Shown: positions 33,200 through 42,672 of the stretch, in pieces | How positions within the stretch are numbered: the first letter of the stretch is position 1 | How the letters are laid out: every line of letters begins with the position of its first letter | Assembly: GCA_017515635.1 (NCBI GenBank) | Contig: JAFWFO010000011.1 | Span: 62,001-126,000 of the forward strand | Reading direction: 5' to 3' | DNA length: 64,000 nt | Source of the DNA: Selenomonadaceae bacterium | GTDB taxonomy: Bacteria; Bacillota; Negativicutes; Selenomonadales; Selenomonadaceae | Translations under genes and position numbers: made by a program | Notes under the pieces: model-generated | The model's database searches: none | What the model was told of the DNA's origin: nothing | The model's input: the letters and a program-made list of their open reading frames with translations, nothing else

Positions 33200-34501
33200 A
33201 TGAATGTTGTAATTTGGGTGCAATATGACACCGTGCAAACGAAAAAAAAATCGCACGGTCGAAGTCTGTTGAAACCCGCGCTTGATGTTTTGAATAACTT
33301 GGAGACGGTGAAAATTATCGGCGTCGTCGAATCCGTTCCCATGCCGATTAACAAGCTCCAAACGATTGAAAAAAACGAAATCGCCGCGCTTGACTACGAT
33401 TTAATTTTGGTGACGGGGCACGACGTTAATCTCGCGCCGATTCTCGACGAGGCAAAGGAACTCGGTCTTGATTGCAGTAAATTTGTTCTCGACAGCACGG
33501 TTTGCAAGCCCGGTTTTTCGCTCGACAGTCTCAAAGAAAATTGCACGCCCGCGACGCCAAAAATTTTCGCGACTCCTGCAACTTCCAAAACTTCCGCGCC
33601 GGCAATGAACGTCGTTATTTGGGTGGAGTACGATAATGTTCGCACGCAAAAGAAAAATCACGGGCAAAGTCTGTTGAAACCTGCGATGGATGTTTTGAAC
33701 AAACTTGAAACCGTGAAAATTATCGGCGTCGTCGAATCAATTCCCACGCCGATTAACAAACTCGACACGATTAAAAAAAGCGACATTGCCGCGCTCAACT
33801 ACGATTTGATTTTGGTGACGGGGCACGATGTCGACCTTGCGCCGATTCTCGCGGAGGCAAAGGAACTCGGTCTTGATCTCGACAAAATTGTTCTCGACCG
33901 CACGGTTTTGATACCGGGATTCACGCCCGCCCGCTACAAGGAATTGCGCAATTCAAATCTGTCGATTCTGTCAATGGGCTGGTGGACCGGTCTCGCCTAT
34001 CACCGTCTCGGTTTGCCCAAACTTTCGCCGACCGTCGGCATGTACACAAGCGAAGAAAGTTTTATGAATTTCCTGCCCGAAGCGCGCTGGCATTTGAAAA
34101 AAGATTTGCACTTCGCGCACACGGAATACAACGCCGATTTGGGAATTAATTTCCCCGTGTTCTGGCTGGACGGCACGCAATGGTTTATGAACAGTTTCAC
34201 CAACGACGCGGACGCGTTGGAGACGTGGAACACGCTTAAAGACAAAGTCAACTGGTCAAATGTCCTCGTCACAATGCACACGTCAAGCCCCGTCGTTTTG
34301 GAACGTTTCAACTGCCTGCCCTACGCGAAGAAAGTTTGCTTCGTGCCGTTTGAAACGGAACTTGAATCGGGCTTTTATCTCAGCCCCGAACTTTGCGGCG
34401 GAAATTTGTTGCAGGCGGCTGAAGGCGTCGTTACCGGCACGGTTGCCGCTTACGACGTTTGGGATTTGTTGCTTTACGGCAAGAAAACCGCGCTTAACTA
34501 A
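33200..34501 (+). CDS. DUF1919 protein with tandemly duplicated N-terminal domain
   Basis: 433 residues. Residues 1-110 and 136-245 are two copies of one Rossmann-like domain (MNVVIWVQYD, LKPALDVLNNLETVKIIGVVES, DLILVTGHDVNLAPIL), about 80% identical, joined by an Ala/Thr/Pro linker. Residues from about 250 form a DUF1919-type domain (LSILSMGWWTGLAYHRLGLPKLSP). DUF1919 proteins occur in exopolysaccharide clusters with unknown activity. The high similarity of the copies implies a recent internal duplication (33200-33530 and 33606-33930). Inserted between glmU and prs. Confidence 0.85.
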   Translation: MNVVIWVQYDTVQTKKKSHGRSLLKPALDVLNNLETVKIIGVVESVPMPINKLQTIEKNEIAALDYDLILVTGHDVNLAPILDEAKELGLDCSKFVLDSTVCKPGFSLDSLKENCTPATPKIFATPATSKTSAPAMNVVIWVEYDNVRTQKKNHGQSLLKPAMDVLNKLETVKIIGVVESIPTPINKLDTIKKSDIAALNYDLILVTGHDVDLAPILAEAKELGLDLDKIVLDRTVLIPGFTPARYKELRNSNLSILSMGWWTGLAYHRLGLPKLSPTVGMYTSEESFMNFLPEARWHLKKDLHFAHTEYNADLGINFPVFWLDGTQWFMNSFTNDADALETWNTLKDKVNWSNVLVTMHTSSPVVLERFNCLPYAKKVCFVPFETELESGFYLSPELCGGNLLQAAEGVVTGTVAAYDVWDLLLYGKKTALN

Positions 34502-34533
34502 GGCGTGAAAAATTTTTTGGGGAGCTGTTTAAA

Positions 34534-35496
34534 GTGAGAAATAACGGCATCGACAAAAAAGGCGGACTCTGTTTAATGACGGGAAACGCCAATCCCGAAC
34601 TGGCAAAAAAAATCGCCGAACATATCGGCGTAGAAATTTTTGACACGTTCGTCGGTCGCTTCAACAACGGTGAGACGCAAGTCATGATAAGCGACAGCAT
34701 TCGCGGCAAAGATATTTTTATCGTTCAGCCGACTTCGCAACCCGTCAACGATAACTTGATGGATTTGCTGGTTATGGCGGACGCCTGCAAACGCGCTTCG
34801 GCACACTCGATAACGGCGGTCGTTCCGTATTACGCCTACGCCCGTCAAGATCGCAAAACTCGCGGACGCGAACCAATCAGCGCAAAACTCGTCGCCAATT
34901 TGATGGTTGCGGCGGGTATGACACGTGTTTTAACCGTCGACTTGCACGCGGGACAAATTCAAGGTTTCTTTGACATTCCCGTTGATCACCTCAAGGCGGC
35001 TCCCGTGCTTGCCGATTATTTCAAAGAACAAAATTTCAACGACGAACTTGTTGTTGTTTCGCCTGACCTCGGCGGCGTCACTCGTGCCCGTGAATTGGCG
35101 GATTATCTCAAAGCTCCAATCGCCATTATCGAAAAACGTCGTCCGCGTCCCGGTGAAGCCGAAGTCATGAGCATTATCGGCGACGTGAACGGCAAAGTTG
35201 CGCTTATGATTGACGATATTGTCGACACGGCGGGCAGTCTGTGCGAAGGCGCAAAAGCTTTGAAAAGACTCGGCGCGAAAAAAGTTATCGCCGCGTGCAC
35301 TCATGCAGTCTTGAGTAAAAACGCCGTCGAAAAAGTCAACAACTCCGAAATTGAACAACTCGTCGTCACCGATACAATTCCTTTGCCGCCCGAAAAACAA
35401 TCCGAAAAAATCACCGTGCTTTCAATGGCTGGCGCAATCGGCGACGTAATTTTAAACATCATGTCTCATCGTTCGGTAAGCTTGCTCTTCAAGTAA
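34534..35496 (+). CDS. prs: Ribose-phosphate pyrophosphokinase
   Basis: 320 residues starting with GTG 34534 (GGGGAG upstream). The motifs GNANPELAKKIAEHIG, GRFNNGETQV, YYAYARQDRKTRGREPISAKLVA (ATP site), HAGQIQGFFDIPVDHL and the PRPP loop LMIDDIVDTAGSL are complete. It makes PRPP for nucleotide, histidine and tryptophan synthesis. A terminator follows. Confidence 0.97.
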   Translation: MRNNGIDKKGGLCLMTGNANPELAKKIAEHIGVEIFDTFVGRFNNGETQVMISDSIRGKDIFIVQPTSQPVNDNLMDLLVMADACKRASAHSITAVVPYYAYARQDRKTRGREPISAKLVANLMVAAGMTRVLTVDLHAGQIQGFFDIPVDHLKAAPVLADYFKEQNFNDELVVVSPDLGGVTRARELADYLKAPIAIIEKRRPRPGEAEVMSIIGDVNGKVALMIDDIVDTAGSLCEGAKALKRLGAKKVIAACTHAVLSKNAVEKVNNSEIEQLVVTDTIPLPPEKQSEKITVLSMAGAIGDVILNIMSHRSVSLLFK

Positions 35497-35513
35497 CAAC
35501 GAATAAAATTTTC

Positions 35514-35545
35514 GCGGGCGGGCTACGTGCTCGCTCGATTTTTGT
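35514..35545 (+). terminator. Terminator after prs
   Basis: CGGGCGGGC and GCTCGCTCG form a 9-bp stem with two wobbles around TACGT, followed by ATTTTTG. Confidence 0.65.
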
Positions 35546-35560
35546 TGGGAGGAATTCATT

Positions 35561-37459
35561 ATGGCAACAGAAAAACTTCAATTTCAGGCGGAAACAAAAC
35601 GTCTGCTTGATTTGGTAGTCAACTCGATTTACACGAACAAAGAAATTTTCCTGCGCGAATTAATTTCAAACGCAAGCGACGCACTCGACAAACTCCGTAT
35701 CGAATCGCTCACGAACAAAGAACTTGCCGGCGACGCCGAACCGGAAATTTTTGTTGTGCCCGACGTTACAACCAAAACCGTCACAATCAGCGACAACGGT
35801 ATCGGTATGACACGCGACGAAGTCATTTCCAATATCGGCACCATTGCGAAGAGCGGCACGAAAGATTTTCTCGACAAGCTCCGCGAAGCCTCCAACGCCT
35901 CCGCTCAGGAATTAATCGGTCAATTCGGCGTGGGCTTTTATTCCGCGTTCATCGTCGCCGAAAAAGTCGAACTCATCACGCGGCGTGCAGGCGAAACTTC
36001 TGCGGTTAAGTGGACTTCCGACGGCGCGGGCGAATACGAACTTGAAGACTGCGAAAAAGATTCTCGCGGCACGACGATTATTCTGCACCTCAAGCCCGAA
36101 TTCTGCGGCGACGACGAATACAATTTCACCGACGTTTACGAACTCGAACGGCTCATCAAAAAATATTCGGACTTCGTGCGCTACCCCGTCAAGATGAATT
36201 TTGAAGTCAAAGGCGAAAACGAAAAACCGCCGTCGCTTGAAATTCGCACGGTTAATTCAATGAAGCCGCTTTGGACGCGCAACAAATCCGAAATTACCCG
36301 CGAAGAGTACGACGAATTTTTCAAGCACCAAATGCACGAGTGGGAGCCGCCGCAGGAAATTTTCCACGTCAAAGCGGAAGGCACCGTCGAATATACCGCG
36401 TTGCTTTGCATTCCGAAACGCGCCGCGCAGAATTTGTATTACTCCGATTACGAAGCGGGCTTGCAACTTTATTCGCGCCACGTCTTCATTATGGACAAGT
36501 GCAAAGATTTTCTGCCGGATTGGTTGCGTTTCATGAAAGGGCTTGTTGATTCGCCCGACCTGCCGTTAAATATTTCCCGCGAAGTTCTACAACAGAGCGT
36601 CGAAGTCAAAGTTATCGGCAAGGCGTTGGAAAAAAATATCCTCAAGCAACTCGGCAAGTTGCTCAAAGACGAACGCGCCCGCTACGAAACTTTTTGGCGG
36701 GAATTCGGTAAGTCGCTGAAAATCGGCGTGTATAACAGCATGTTCGACACGAAAGCCAAAGACGCGCTGAAAGATTTGCTCCTGTTCCAAACGTCGCGGG
36801 ACGGAAAATTTTCCACGCTGGCAGAATACGTCGAACGGATGCCCGAATCGCAAAAACAAATTTACGTGGCGGCAGGCTCCGACGCGGCGGCGATTGAACG
36901 ACTTCCGCAAATGGAACTTTTGCGCGAACGCGGGCTTGAAGTCATTTACTTGACTGACCCCGTCGACGAATTCACGATTGAGGCGTTGCACGAATACGCC
37001 GAAAAACATTTCCAATCGATAACCCGCGAAGACTTCGAGCTTGATGACGCCGAATCGCAGAAAGTCAAAGCCGAAGTTGAAGAAATTGCCAAAACTCAAG
37101 GCGACTTGCTTAAAGACGTGAAAGACGCAATCGGCGACGCGGTTGCCGAAGTGCGCTTGACTTCGCGACTGAAATCAAGTGCGGTTTGTTTGGCGACGGG
37201 CGCGAATTCTCCTTCGCTGACGATGGAAAAAACTTTCGCGGCAATGAATAACCCGATGTTCAAGGCGACGCAAATTCTGGAACTCAACCCGAATCACGCG
37301 GTTTTCAAAAAATTGGAGGCACTGCACGCGGATAAAGATTCGCCCGAATTCAAGAACCTGTGCAATACATTGTACTCACTTGCGCTTTTGATTGAAGGCG
37401 TCCTGCCGAAAGATCCCGTCGATTTGGCGAACAAAGTCACCGAACTTTTGGCGAAGTAA
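35561..37459 (+). CDS. htpG: Chaperone HtpG (Hsp90 family)
   Basis: 632 residues. The GHKL ATPase has YTNKEIFLRELISNASDALDK, DNGIGMTRDEV, GQFGVGFYSAFIVA and the middle domain KEDEYDEFFKH-like segment (EYDEFFKHQMHEW), with the catalytic arginine region PLNISREVLQQS. The C-terminal dimerisation part is complete. Cytosolic ATP-dependent chaperone. GGGAGGA precedes ATG 35561; it is a single-gene unit between two terminators. Confidence 0.97.
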   Translation: MATEKLQFQAETKRLLDLVVNSIYTNKEIFLRELISNASDALDKLRIESLTNKELAGDAEPEIFVVPDVTTKTVTISDNGIGMTRDEVISNIGTIAKSGTKDFLDKLREASNASAQELIGQFGVGFYSAFIVAEKVELITRRAGETSAVKWTSDGAGEYELEDCEKDSRGTTIILHLKPEFCGDDEYNFTDVYELERLIKKYSDFVRYPVKMNFEVKGENEKPPSLEIRTVNSMKPLWTRNKSEITREEYDEFFKHQMHEWEPPQEIFHVKAEGTVEYTALLCIPKRAAQNLYYSDYEAGLQLYSRHVFIMDKCKDFLPDWLRFMKGLVDSPDLPLNISREVLQQSVEVKVIGKALEKNILKQLGKLLKDERARYETFWREFGKSLKIGVYNSMFDTKAKDALKDLLLFQTSRDGKFSTLAEYVERMPESQKQIYVAAGSDAAAIERLPQMELLRERGLEVIYLTDPVDEFTIEALHEYAEKHFQSITREDFELDDAESQKVKAEVEEIAKTQGDLLKDVKDAIGDAVAEVRLTSRLKSSAVCLATGANSPSLTMEKTFAAMNNPMFKATQILELNPNHAVFKKLEALHADKDSPEFKNLCNTLYSLALLIEGVLPKDPVDLANKVTELLAK

Positions 37460-37480
37460 ATTTCACGTTTACGAAAAAAA

Positions 37481-37513
37481 ATTAACCGCCCGATACGTCG
37501 AGCGGTTTTTTGT
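37481..37513 (+). terminator. Terminator of htpG
   Basis: AACCGC...GCGGTT stem (loop CCGATACGTCGA, which can pair internally) followed by TTTTTTG. Confidence 0.75.
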
Positions 37514-37523
37514 TTACGGAAAC

Positions 37524-37710
37524 ATGGAGCCGCCATGGATGGCGGCTCCCGCCGACGCATTTGCAGGATGCAAATACCGTCGGCCAAATGGATTCACGAT
37601 AACATTTCGGATTGTCGATTACTTATTCCTCGCCCGCCGCGCAGGCGCGGTTTCTTTGCTACTTTCTTTGCCGTCAAAGAAAGTAGATTAAAAAACAAAA
37701 TCAACGCGAC
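37524..37710. repeat. Cluster of four palindromes downstream of htpG
   Basis: In order: GGAGCCGCCAT/ATGGCGGCTCC (37530-37553), CCGACGCATTTGC/GCAAATACCGTCGG (37551-37580), GCCCGCCGCGC/GCGCGG-type, and CTACTTTCTTTG/CAAAGAAAGTAG (12-bp perfect arms, about 37658-37686). No coding capacity. The region separates two converging transcripts and is unlike the AT-biased intergenic spacers elsewhere; it may be one or more REP-like or miniature mobile elements. Confidence 0.6.
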
Positions 37711-37736
37711 GCGCCAAAATAATTTCACGACAGCCA

Positions 37737-40091
37737 CTACACGGCGACAAGATTTTGAGTCGTCGAATCGGCGACGTAATTTTTCCCGTCGAGTTTGTAA
37801 GTAAGTCCGACGCCTTGAACGTTAATCGCGCCGCCGTCCGTGAAACTGATTGTCGTGTCGGTATTTGTGACGGCAATGCCCGCAATTTGACTGCGACTGA
37901 CTTCGGCGAGATTAACCGTGTCAAAAGCATTCGCGTTCTGCACGAAAACAATTCCGCTGCCCGGCGTGTAGAAAAATTCGTCGTGCCCCGCGCCGCCGAT
38001 TAACGTATTGACGCCGCCGAAATTTCCCCAGAGAGATGAGCCGCCGTCGCCCGCGATAATCAGATTGTTGCCGAACGCGCCGCCGACGATAACTTCCGTG
38101 CCCGAATAATTTGAGCCGTCCATAACGCCTGCCGTGCTTGAGTAATAGCCGTAACCGAGCAAATTTCCGCTTGTGTCGGCAACGGTGATAAGTCTGTCTT
38201 GAGAGTTCGCCACAATCAAAGAGCCGTCCGCAAAATTTAACGCGAAGTCGCCGAACATATTCACGCCGTTAATTGTGCCGCTGACTTTGATTAAATCTTC
38301 GCCGCCGTAATTGGTGACAACGTCCGCGCCCGTGCCGTCAACGTAAATGTATTCGTCGTGCCCCGCGCCGCCAACCAAAGTGTCGTTGGCAATGTCCGTG
38401 CCGCCGCAAACCGTGGTACCGCCGTCGCCCGCGAAAATAATATCCGCGCCATTGTTCGAGCCGAAAATAATTTCGGAATGCGAAAGTTCGTTGCCGTAAA
38501 TTGCTTCGGGGTCGGTCGGCGAATAAACATAAGTCGTGGTGTTGCCCGAAGTGTCGGCGATTGCAAGAATTTTATCTTTGCAGTTTTGGACGTAAAGCGC
38601 GCCCGTCGACGAATTTATTGCCAAAGTGTAGCCGTCGAATCCAAAGCCGACATAATCCGTCGCGTAACGAATTTTCGCGCCCGTAACTTCGTCCGTGACA
38701 GTTTCTTCAGTGTCCGATTCGGTGTCGACGCTGTCCGACGCAGAATTAATCGTGACGCCCGCATAATCCGAGATAACGCCGATTCCGCCGAGATAAATAT
38801 AATCGTCACTGCCGTCAACTTTGCCGACGTTTGTCGCGCCCGCAATGCTTTCGTTGACGATAACGGGCGTGTAACTGTTGTTGTCGGTGATGGGATTCGA
38901 TTGAACGCCGTCAATGAAAGTCAACTGCCGCCCCGAAAGAGTTGTGCCGTTAATCGTGACCGTTCGGGTGGTGTCGCTGTTTTCGATGACGACCGCAGAT
39001 TTCGCCGCAGTGTCCGTGTCGCCCGAAAGTGAAATTGTTCCGACGACATTTAAGGCAACGTTGTCCGAATAGCCCGCGCCGATTCCCAGCCCGTTCAAAA
39101 GACTTGAGGCGGTGACGTTGGCATCTCCGCCGATTGAAATTGTGCCCGCCATGTTCATGCCGTTGTAGCGAGCGTAACCGGAACCGATACCCGCGCCGTA
39201 TCGCGCAGAAGTCGCCACGACGCTTGCATTGCCGCCGATTGTGATATTGCCTGCGGAACTTTCATTGCCGCCCGTTGAACCGGAGCCGATGCCCGCGCCG
39301 TTGCCCGTCGAACTTGCGTTGACGTTCGCCGTGCCTTCGATTGTAATGTCGCCAACCGCGCCCTCGAAGCCGCTGCCGATACCCGCGCCGTCTTCGCTTG
39401 TGGCAGTAATTTTGCCGCCCGTTATCGCGACAGAGCCGGCGTTTTCGGAAGAAGTGCCCGCGCCCGTGCCGATACCTGCGCCCAAAGTCGAAGTTGCGTT
39501 GACGGTGCCGCCCGTGACTGAAACCGTGCCGAACGTCGACGCAGAACCCGAACCGAGTCCCGCGCCGTAATTCGACGAAAGATTAATCGTGCCGTTCGCA
39601 ACCGTTAAATTCGGTGTGGCAGTTCCGCCGTAGTCCGTGCCGACAGCCGCGCCGTAGCCCGTCGACGTTGCAGTCAAAGTTCCCGACCCGTCAATCGTCA
39701 CGTTGCCGCTGCCGACATTCACAGCCGCCGCGTAAAAATTTTCGGTCGACAAAACATTTTCGCCGACGAGTTTCAAGACGCCGCCGCCCGAACCGAATTT
39801 GAGCGGACTGACGTTCGGATTTGAAATCGACACGGAGTTTAACGTTAAATCCGCCGCGTTCGTGCCCGTGTAAATCTGCGCGGAAGTGAGCGAACTTGCG
39901 CCGGAGCCGTCGATTGTCACGGCGTCGCCCGTCATGACGTAAACGGAGCCGCCGAAGCCGCTTTCGATTGTGTACGCGCCGCCAGTCGAAATTGTCACGT
40001 CGCCGCTTGAAATGACGTAAGAAATTTCTTCAGGCTCATCAATCGGCTCGTCGTCGGGAAAACGCTGTAGGTCGAAGATAAAATCTTTCAT
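37737..40091 (-). CDS. Large repeat-rich surface/secreted protein with RTX-like repeats
   Basis: 784 residues, no classical signal peptide; begins MKDFIFDLQRFPDD. Residues 25-380 are short repeats of G, A, S and T (SNYGAGLGSGSAS, STGNGAGIGSGSTGG) forming a probable beta-helix; the C-terminal half has repeats ending VVCGGTD...LVGGAGHDEYIYVDG and LIGGAGHDEFFYTPG, the calcium-binding RTX nonapeptide type. This suggests a calcium-binding protein secreted by a type I system (not in the window). Very low cysteine. Adhesin or biofilm role is inference. Confidence 0.82.
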   Translation of the reverse strand: MKDFIFDLQRFPDDEPIDEPEEISYVISSGDVTISTGGAYTIESGFGGSVYVMTGDAVTIDGSGASSLTSAQIYTGTNAADLTLNSVSISNPNVSPLKFGSGGGVLKLVGENVLSTENFYAAAVNVGSGNVTIDGSGTLTATSTGYGAAVGTDYGGTATPNLTVANGTINLSSNYGAGLGSGSASTFGTVSVTGGTVNATSTLGAGIGTGAGTSSENAGSVAITGGKITATSEDGAGIGSGFEGAVGDITIEGTANVNASSTGNGAGIGSGSTGGNESSAGNITIGGNASVVATSARYGAGIGSGYARYNGMNMAGTISIGGDANVTASSLLNGLGIGAGYSDNVALNVVGTISLSGDTDTAAKSAVVIENSDTTRTVTINGTTLSGRQLTFIDGVQSNPITDNNSYTPVIVNESIAGATNVGKVDGSDDYIYLGGIGVISDYAGVTINSASDSVDTESDTEETVTDEVTGAKIRYATDYVGFGFDGYTLAINSSTGALYVQNCKDKILAIADTSGNTTTYVYSPTDPEAIYGNELSHSEIIFGSNNGADIIFAGDGGTTVCGGTDIANDTLVGGAGHDEYIYVDGTGADVVTNYGGEDLIKVSGTINGVNMFGDFALNFADGSLIVANSQDRLITVADTSGNLLGYGYYSSTAGVMDGSNYSGTEVIVGGAFGNNLIIAGDGGSSLWGNFGGVNTLIGGAGHDEFFYTPGSGIVFVQNANAFDTVNLAEVSRSQIAGIAVTNTDTTISFTDGGAINVQGVGLTYKLDGKNYVADSTTQNLVAV

Positions 40092-40100
40092 GGCGTTACC

Positions 40101-41882
40101 TCAGAAATTTTGGTTGCGCGTGGAAATTTTTTCTTGGACGTAAGCAATGAAATCGTCCGTGCTCATGTTGACGCTGTCTTTTTCGCCGTACTTGCGAATC
40201 GGCAAAATGCCCGTTTCGCGTTCCTTGTCGCCGACAACAATCGTGTAAGGAATTTTGTTGACTTGACTGTCACGAATTTTTTTGCCGATTTTTTCGTTGC
40301 GGTCGTCCACTTCTGCGCGGAAATTCAGCTCGAAAAATTTTCTGCTGAGTTCGTGTGCAAAATCGGCGTGTGCGTCCGTGACGGGCAAAATTTTTATCTG
40401 CACGGGAGCAAACCACACGGGGAATGCGCCTGCGTAATTTTCGATGAGGATGCCGATAAAGCGTTCGATTGAGCCGTAAACGACGCGGTGAACCATAATC
40501 GGACGATGTTTTTCGCCGTCCTCGCCGATGTAATTCAGATCGAATTTTTCGGGCAAAAGCATATCAAGCTGAATCGTGCCGCATTGCCACGTTCTGCCGA
40601 TTGAGTCTTTCAAATGGAAATCAATTTTCGGGCCGTAAAATGCGCCGTCGCCCTCGTTGATGACGTATTCAAGCCCGCGATGTTCCAAAGCTTTGCGGAG
40701 CGCGTCGGTGGCAAGTTCCCAAGTTTCGTCGTCGCCCATTGAGTTATCGGGACGCGTGGAAAGTTCCGCCTTGTACGTCAGCCCGAAAGTTTTATAAACT
40801 TCGTCGAACAAATCAATCGTCTTTTGAATTTCCGGCTCAACCTGCGCGGGCGTCATGAAAATATGCGCGTCGTCCTGCGTGAAGTTGCGCACGCGGAAAA
40901 GTCCGTGGAGCACGCCGCTTTTTTCGTGACGGTGAACAAGTCCCAACTCGCCCAAACGCAACGGCAAATCGCGGTAGCTGTGGACGTGTGTGTTGTAAAC
41001 CAACATGCCGCCGGGGCAGTTCATGGGCTTGACGGCGTAATCTTCCTCGTCAATTTTGGTGAAGTACATATTTTCTTTGTAGTGATCCCAGTGACCGGAA
41101 GTCTCCCAAAGTTTGCGATTCAAAATTATCGGCGTTTTGATTTCCTGATAACCGTAACGGCGATGAACTTCGCGCCAATAATTTATCAGCTCGTTGCGAA
41201 TAACCATGCCGTTCGGGTGGAAAAACGGGAAGCCGGGACCTTCGTCGTGCAGGCTGAACAAATCCAATTCCTTGCCAAGTTTGCGGTGGTCACGACGCGC
41301 CGCCTCTTCAAGCATGTGCAGATAATCTTTGAGTTCTTCTTTCGACTCAAAGGCCGTGCCGTAAATGCGTTGCAACATTTTGTTATGTTCGTCGCCGCGC
41401 CAATACGCGCCCGCAATCGACATGAGTTTGAACGCTTTGATTTTGCCCGTGGATTGAACGTGCGGCCCTGCGCAAAGGTCGGTAAAGTCGCCCTGCGTGA
41501 ACAGAGAAATTTCCGCGTCTTCGGGCAAAGCTTCAATCAATTCAACTTTGTAAGTTTCGCCCTCGTCGGAAAATTTTTTCAGCGCGTCGGCACGGCTCAA
41601 AGTTGAGCGTTCGAGCTTGAGATTTTGCTTAATGATAGCTTTCATCTCGCGTTCAATGTCGGCAAGATCTTCGTCGGTGATTTTTTTCTCTGTGTCGATG
41701 TCGTAATAAAATCCCGTTTCGATTGACGGGCCGATTGCAAGTTGCACGCCTTTGCCGTCCGCGCCGCCGTAGAGATGTTTAATCGCCTGCGCCATGATAT
41801 GTGACGCGGTGTGCCTGAGCGCGTGCAGAGCCTGTGCGCCGTCGACTTCCGCCAAACTTCCATCTTTCGTTATAATCGTCAT
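40101..41882 (-). CDS. thrS: Threonyl-tRNA synthetase lacking the N-terminal TGS domain
   Basis: 593 residues versus about 640 for the usual enzyme. It begins near the editing domain (HALRHTASHIMAQAIKHLYGG), with no TGS domain; an in-frame TAA directly before ATG 41882 rules out an upstream start. Editing residues HASH-like HTASH and the class II motifs (motif 2 HRHEKSGVLHGLFRVRNFTQDDAH, motif 3 region) and an anticodon-binding C-terminus are complete. AAAGGAGG precedes the start. No T-box leader is seen; a terminator of the upstream gene ends just before. Confidence 0.93.
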   Translation of the reverse strand: MTIITKDGSLAEVDGAQALHALRHTASHIMAQAIKHLYGGADGKGVQLAIGPSIETGFYYDIDTEKKITDEDLADIEREMKAIIKQNLKLERSTLSRADALKKFSDEGETYKVELIEALPEDAEISLFTQGDFTDLCAGPHVQSTGKIKAFKLMSIAGAYWRGDEHNKMLQRIYGTAFESKEELKDYLHMLEEAARRDHRKLGKELDLFSLHDEGPGFPFFHPNGMVIRNELINYWREVHRRYGYQEIKTPIILNRKLWETSGHWDHYKENMYFTKIDEEDYAVKPMNCPGGMLVYNTHVHSYRDLPLRLGELGLVHRHEKSGVLHGLFRVRNFTQDDAHIFMTPAQVEPEIQKTIDLFDEVYKTFGLTYKAELSTRPDNSMGDDETWELATDALRKALEHRGLEYVINEGDGAFYGPKIDFHLKDSIGRTWQCGTIQLDMLLPEKFDLNYIGEDGEKHRPIMVHRVVYGSIERFIGILIENYAGAFPVWFAPVQIKILPVTDAHADFAHELSRKFFELNFRAEVDDRNEKIGKKIRDSQVNKIPYTIVVGDKERETGILPIRKYGEKDSVNMSTDDFIAYVQEKISTRNQNF

Positions 41883-41924
41883 TTAAAATGCCTCCTTTGC
41901 TTGCGTTGATTCGGGCAATAAAAA

Positions 41925-41962
41925 AAAAATCCTGCCGACTTTGTTTTCGACGGGAACTTCAA
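41925..41962 (-). terminator. Terminator between the YjbR-type gene and thrS
   Basis: Minus strand CCCGTCGA and TCGGCAGG pair (7 of 8) around AAACAAAG, then a run of ten T. Confidence 0.65.
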
Positions 41963-41976
41963 TCAAGTTTGGAAAG

Positions 41977-42630
41977 TTATTTTCGGGCGGCAATGCGATA
42001 ACTTTGCTCCAGTCGCGAAAAAATTTCTTCGTCCGACAACGCGCCGTCCAATCGTAAAGTCATCCAAGATTTTTTGTTCATGTGCCAGCCGCGAAAATAT
42101 TTTTCACCGTCAACGATTCGATTTAATTCCTCAGGCTCGACGCGCAGATTTAAAATTTCAAGCTCGTCCGTGCCCGACAACTTCAATTTATTTCGCGGCA
42201 CGACCATAATTACGGCGTACCACTTGCGATTGTCACGGCGACGAAAGACCGCGTAATTCGGAAATTTTTCCCAGAGAAATTCGGGCGCGCCGGAAAATTT
42301 TTCGCGGATATATTCGACAAGTTTTAAAGTCTGTTCGCACGCAAAAAGTTGTTCGTCAAAGCAATTCGCGGCGAGTTCTTGTAAAAGTTTTTCGTGCGCA
42401 TCTTTTACGGAGCCGACGAAACTGCCGCTTGCGTCTTCGACCAAGTGCAACGTGTAAAGTTCGCCGTCCGTGTCGAAAATTTTTGTCGTGACATTGCCGC
42501 CCGCGTCGATTATAATTTCCGCCGTGAAGTCGTTAAAAATTTTTTCGCGGCGAACGAAAAATTTTCCGTCGCGAGTGAAGCCGTGTTGTAAAATTTTTTC
42601 GACGTTGAGCAATTTATTTCTGAAGCGCAA
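41977..42630 (-). CDS. MmcQ/YjbR-family protein
   Basis: 217 residues. The C-terminal ~115 residues match the CyaY-like YjbR fold: LVEYIREKFSGAPEFLWEKFPNYAVFRR, KWYAVIMVVPRNKL, ILNLRVEPEE and GWHMNKKSWMTLRLDG. The N-terminal ~100 residues are a beta-rich extension. YjbR proteins are DNA-binding-like proteins of unclear role. It is a single-gene unit between sigH and thrS. Confidence 0.85.
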   Translation of the reverse strand: MRFRNKLLNVEKILQHGFTRDGKFFVRREKIFNDFTAEIIIDAGGNVTTKIFDTDGELYTLHLVEDASGSFVGSVKDAHEKLLQELAANCFDEQLFACEQTLKLVEYIREKFSGAPEFLWEKFPNYAVFRRRDNRKWYAVIMVVPRNKLKLSGTDELEILNLRVEPEELNRIVDGEKYFRGWHMNKKSWMTLRLDGALSDEEIFSRLEQSYRIAARK

Positions 42631-42643
42631 ATTATTTTCCTCC

Positions 42644-42672
42644 TAACGAAAAAAGACGTTCGAGGTGAACGC
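42644..42672 (-). terminator. Terminator of sigH
   Basis: Minus strand GGCGTTC and GAACGTC pair around ACCTC (one wobble), followed by TTTTTT. Confidence 0.65.
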
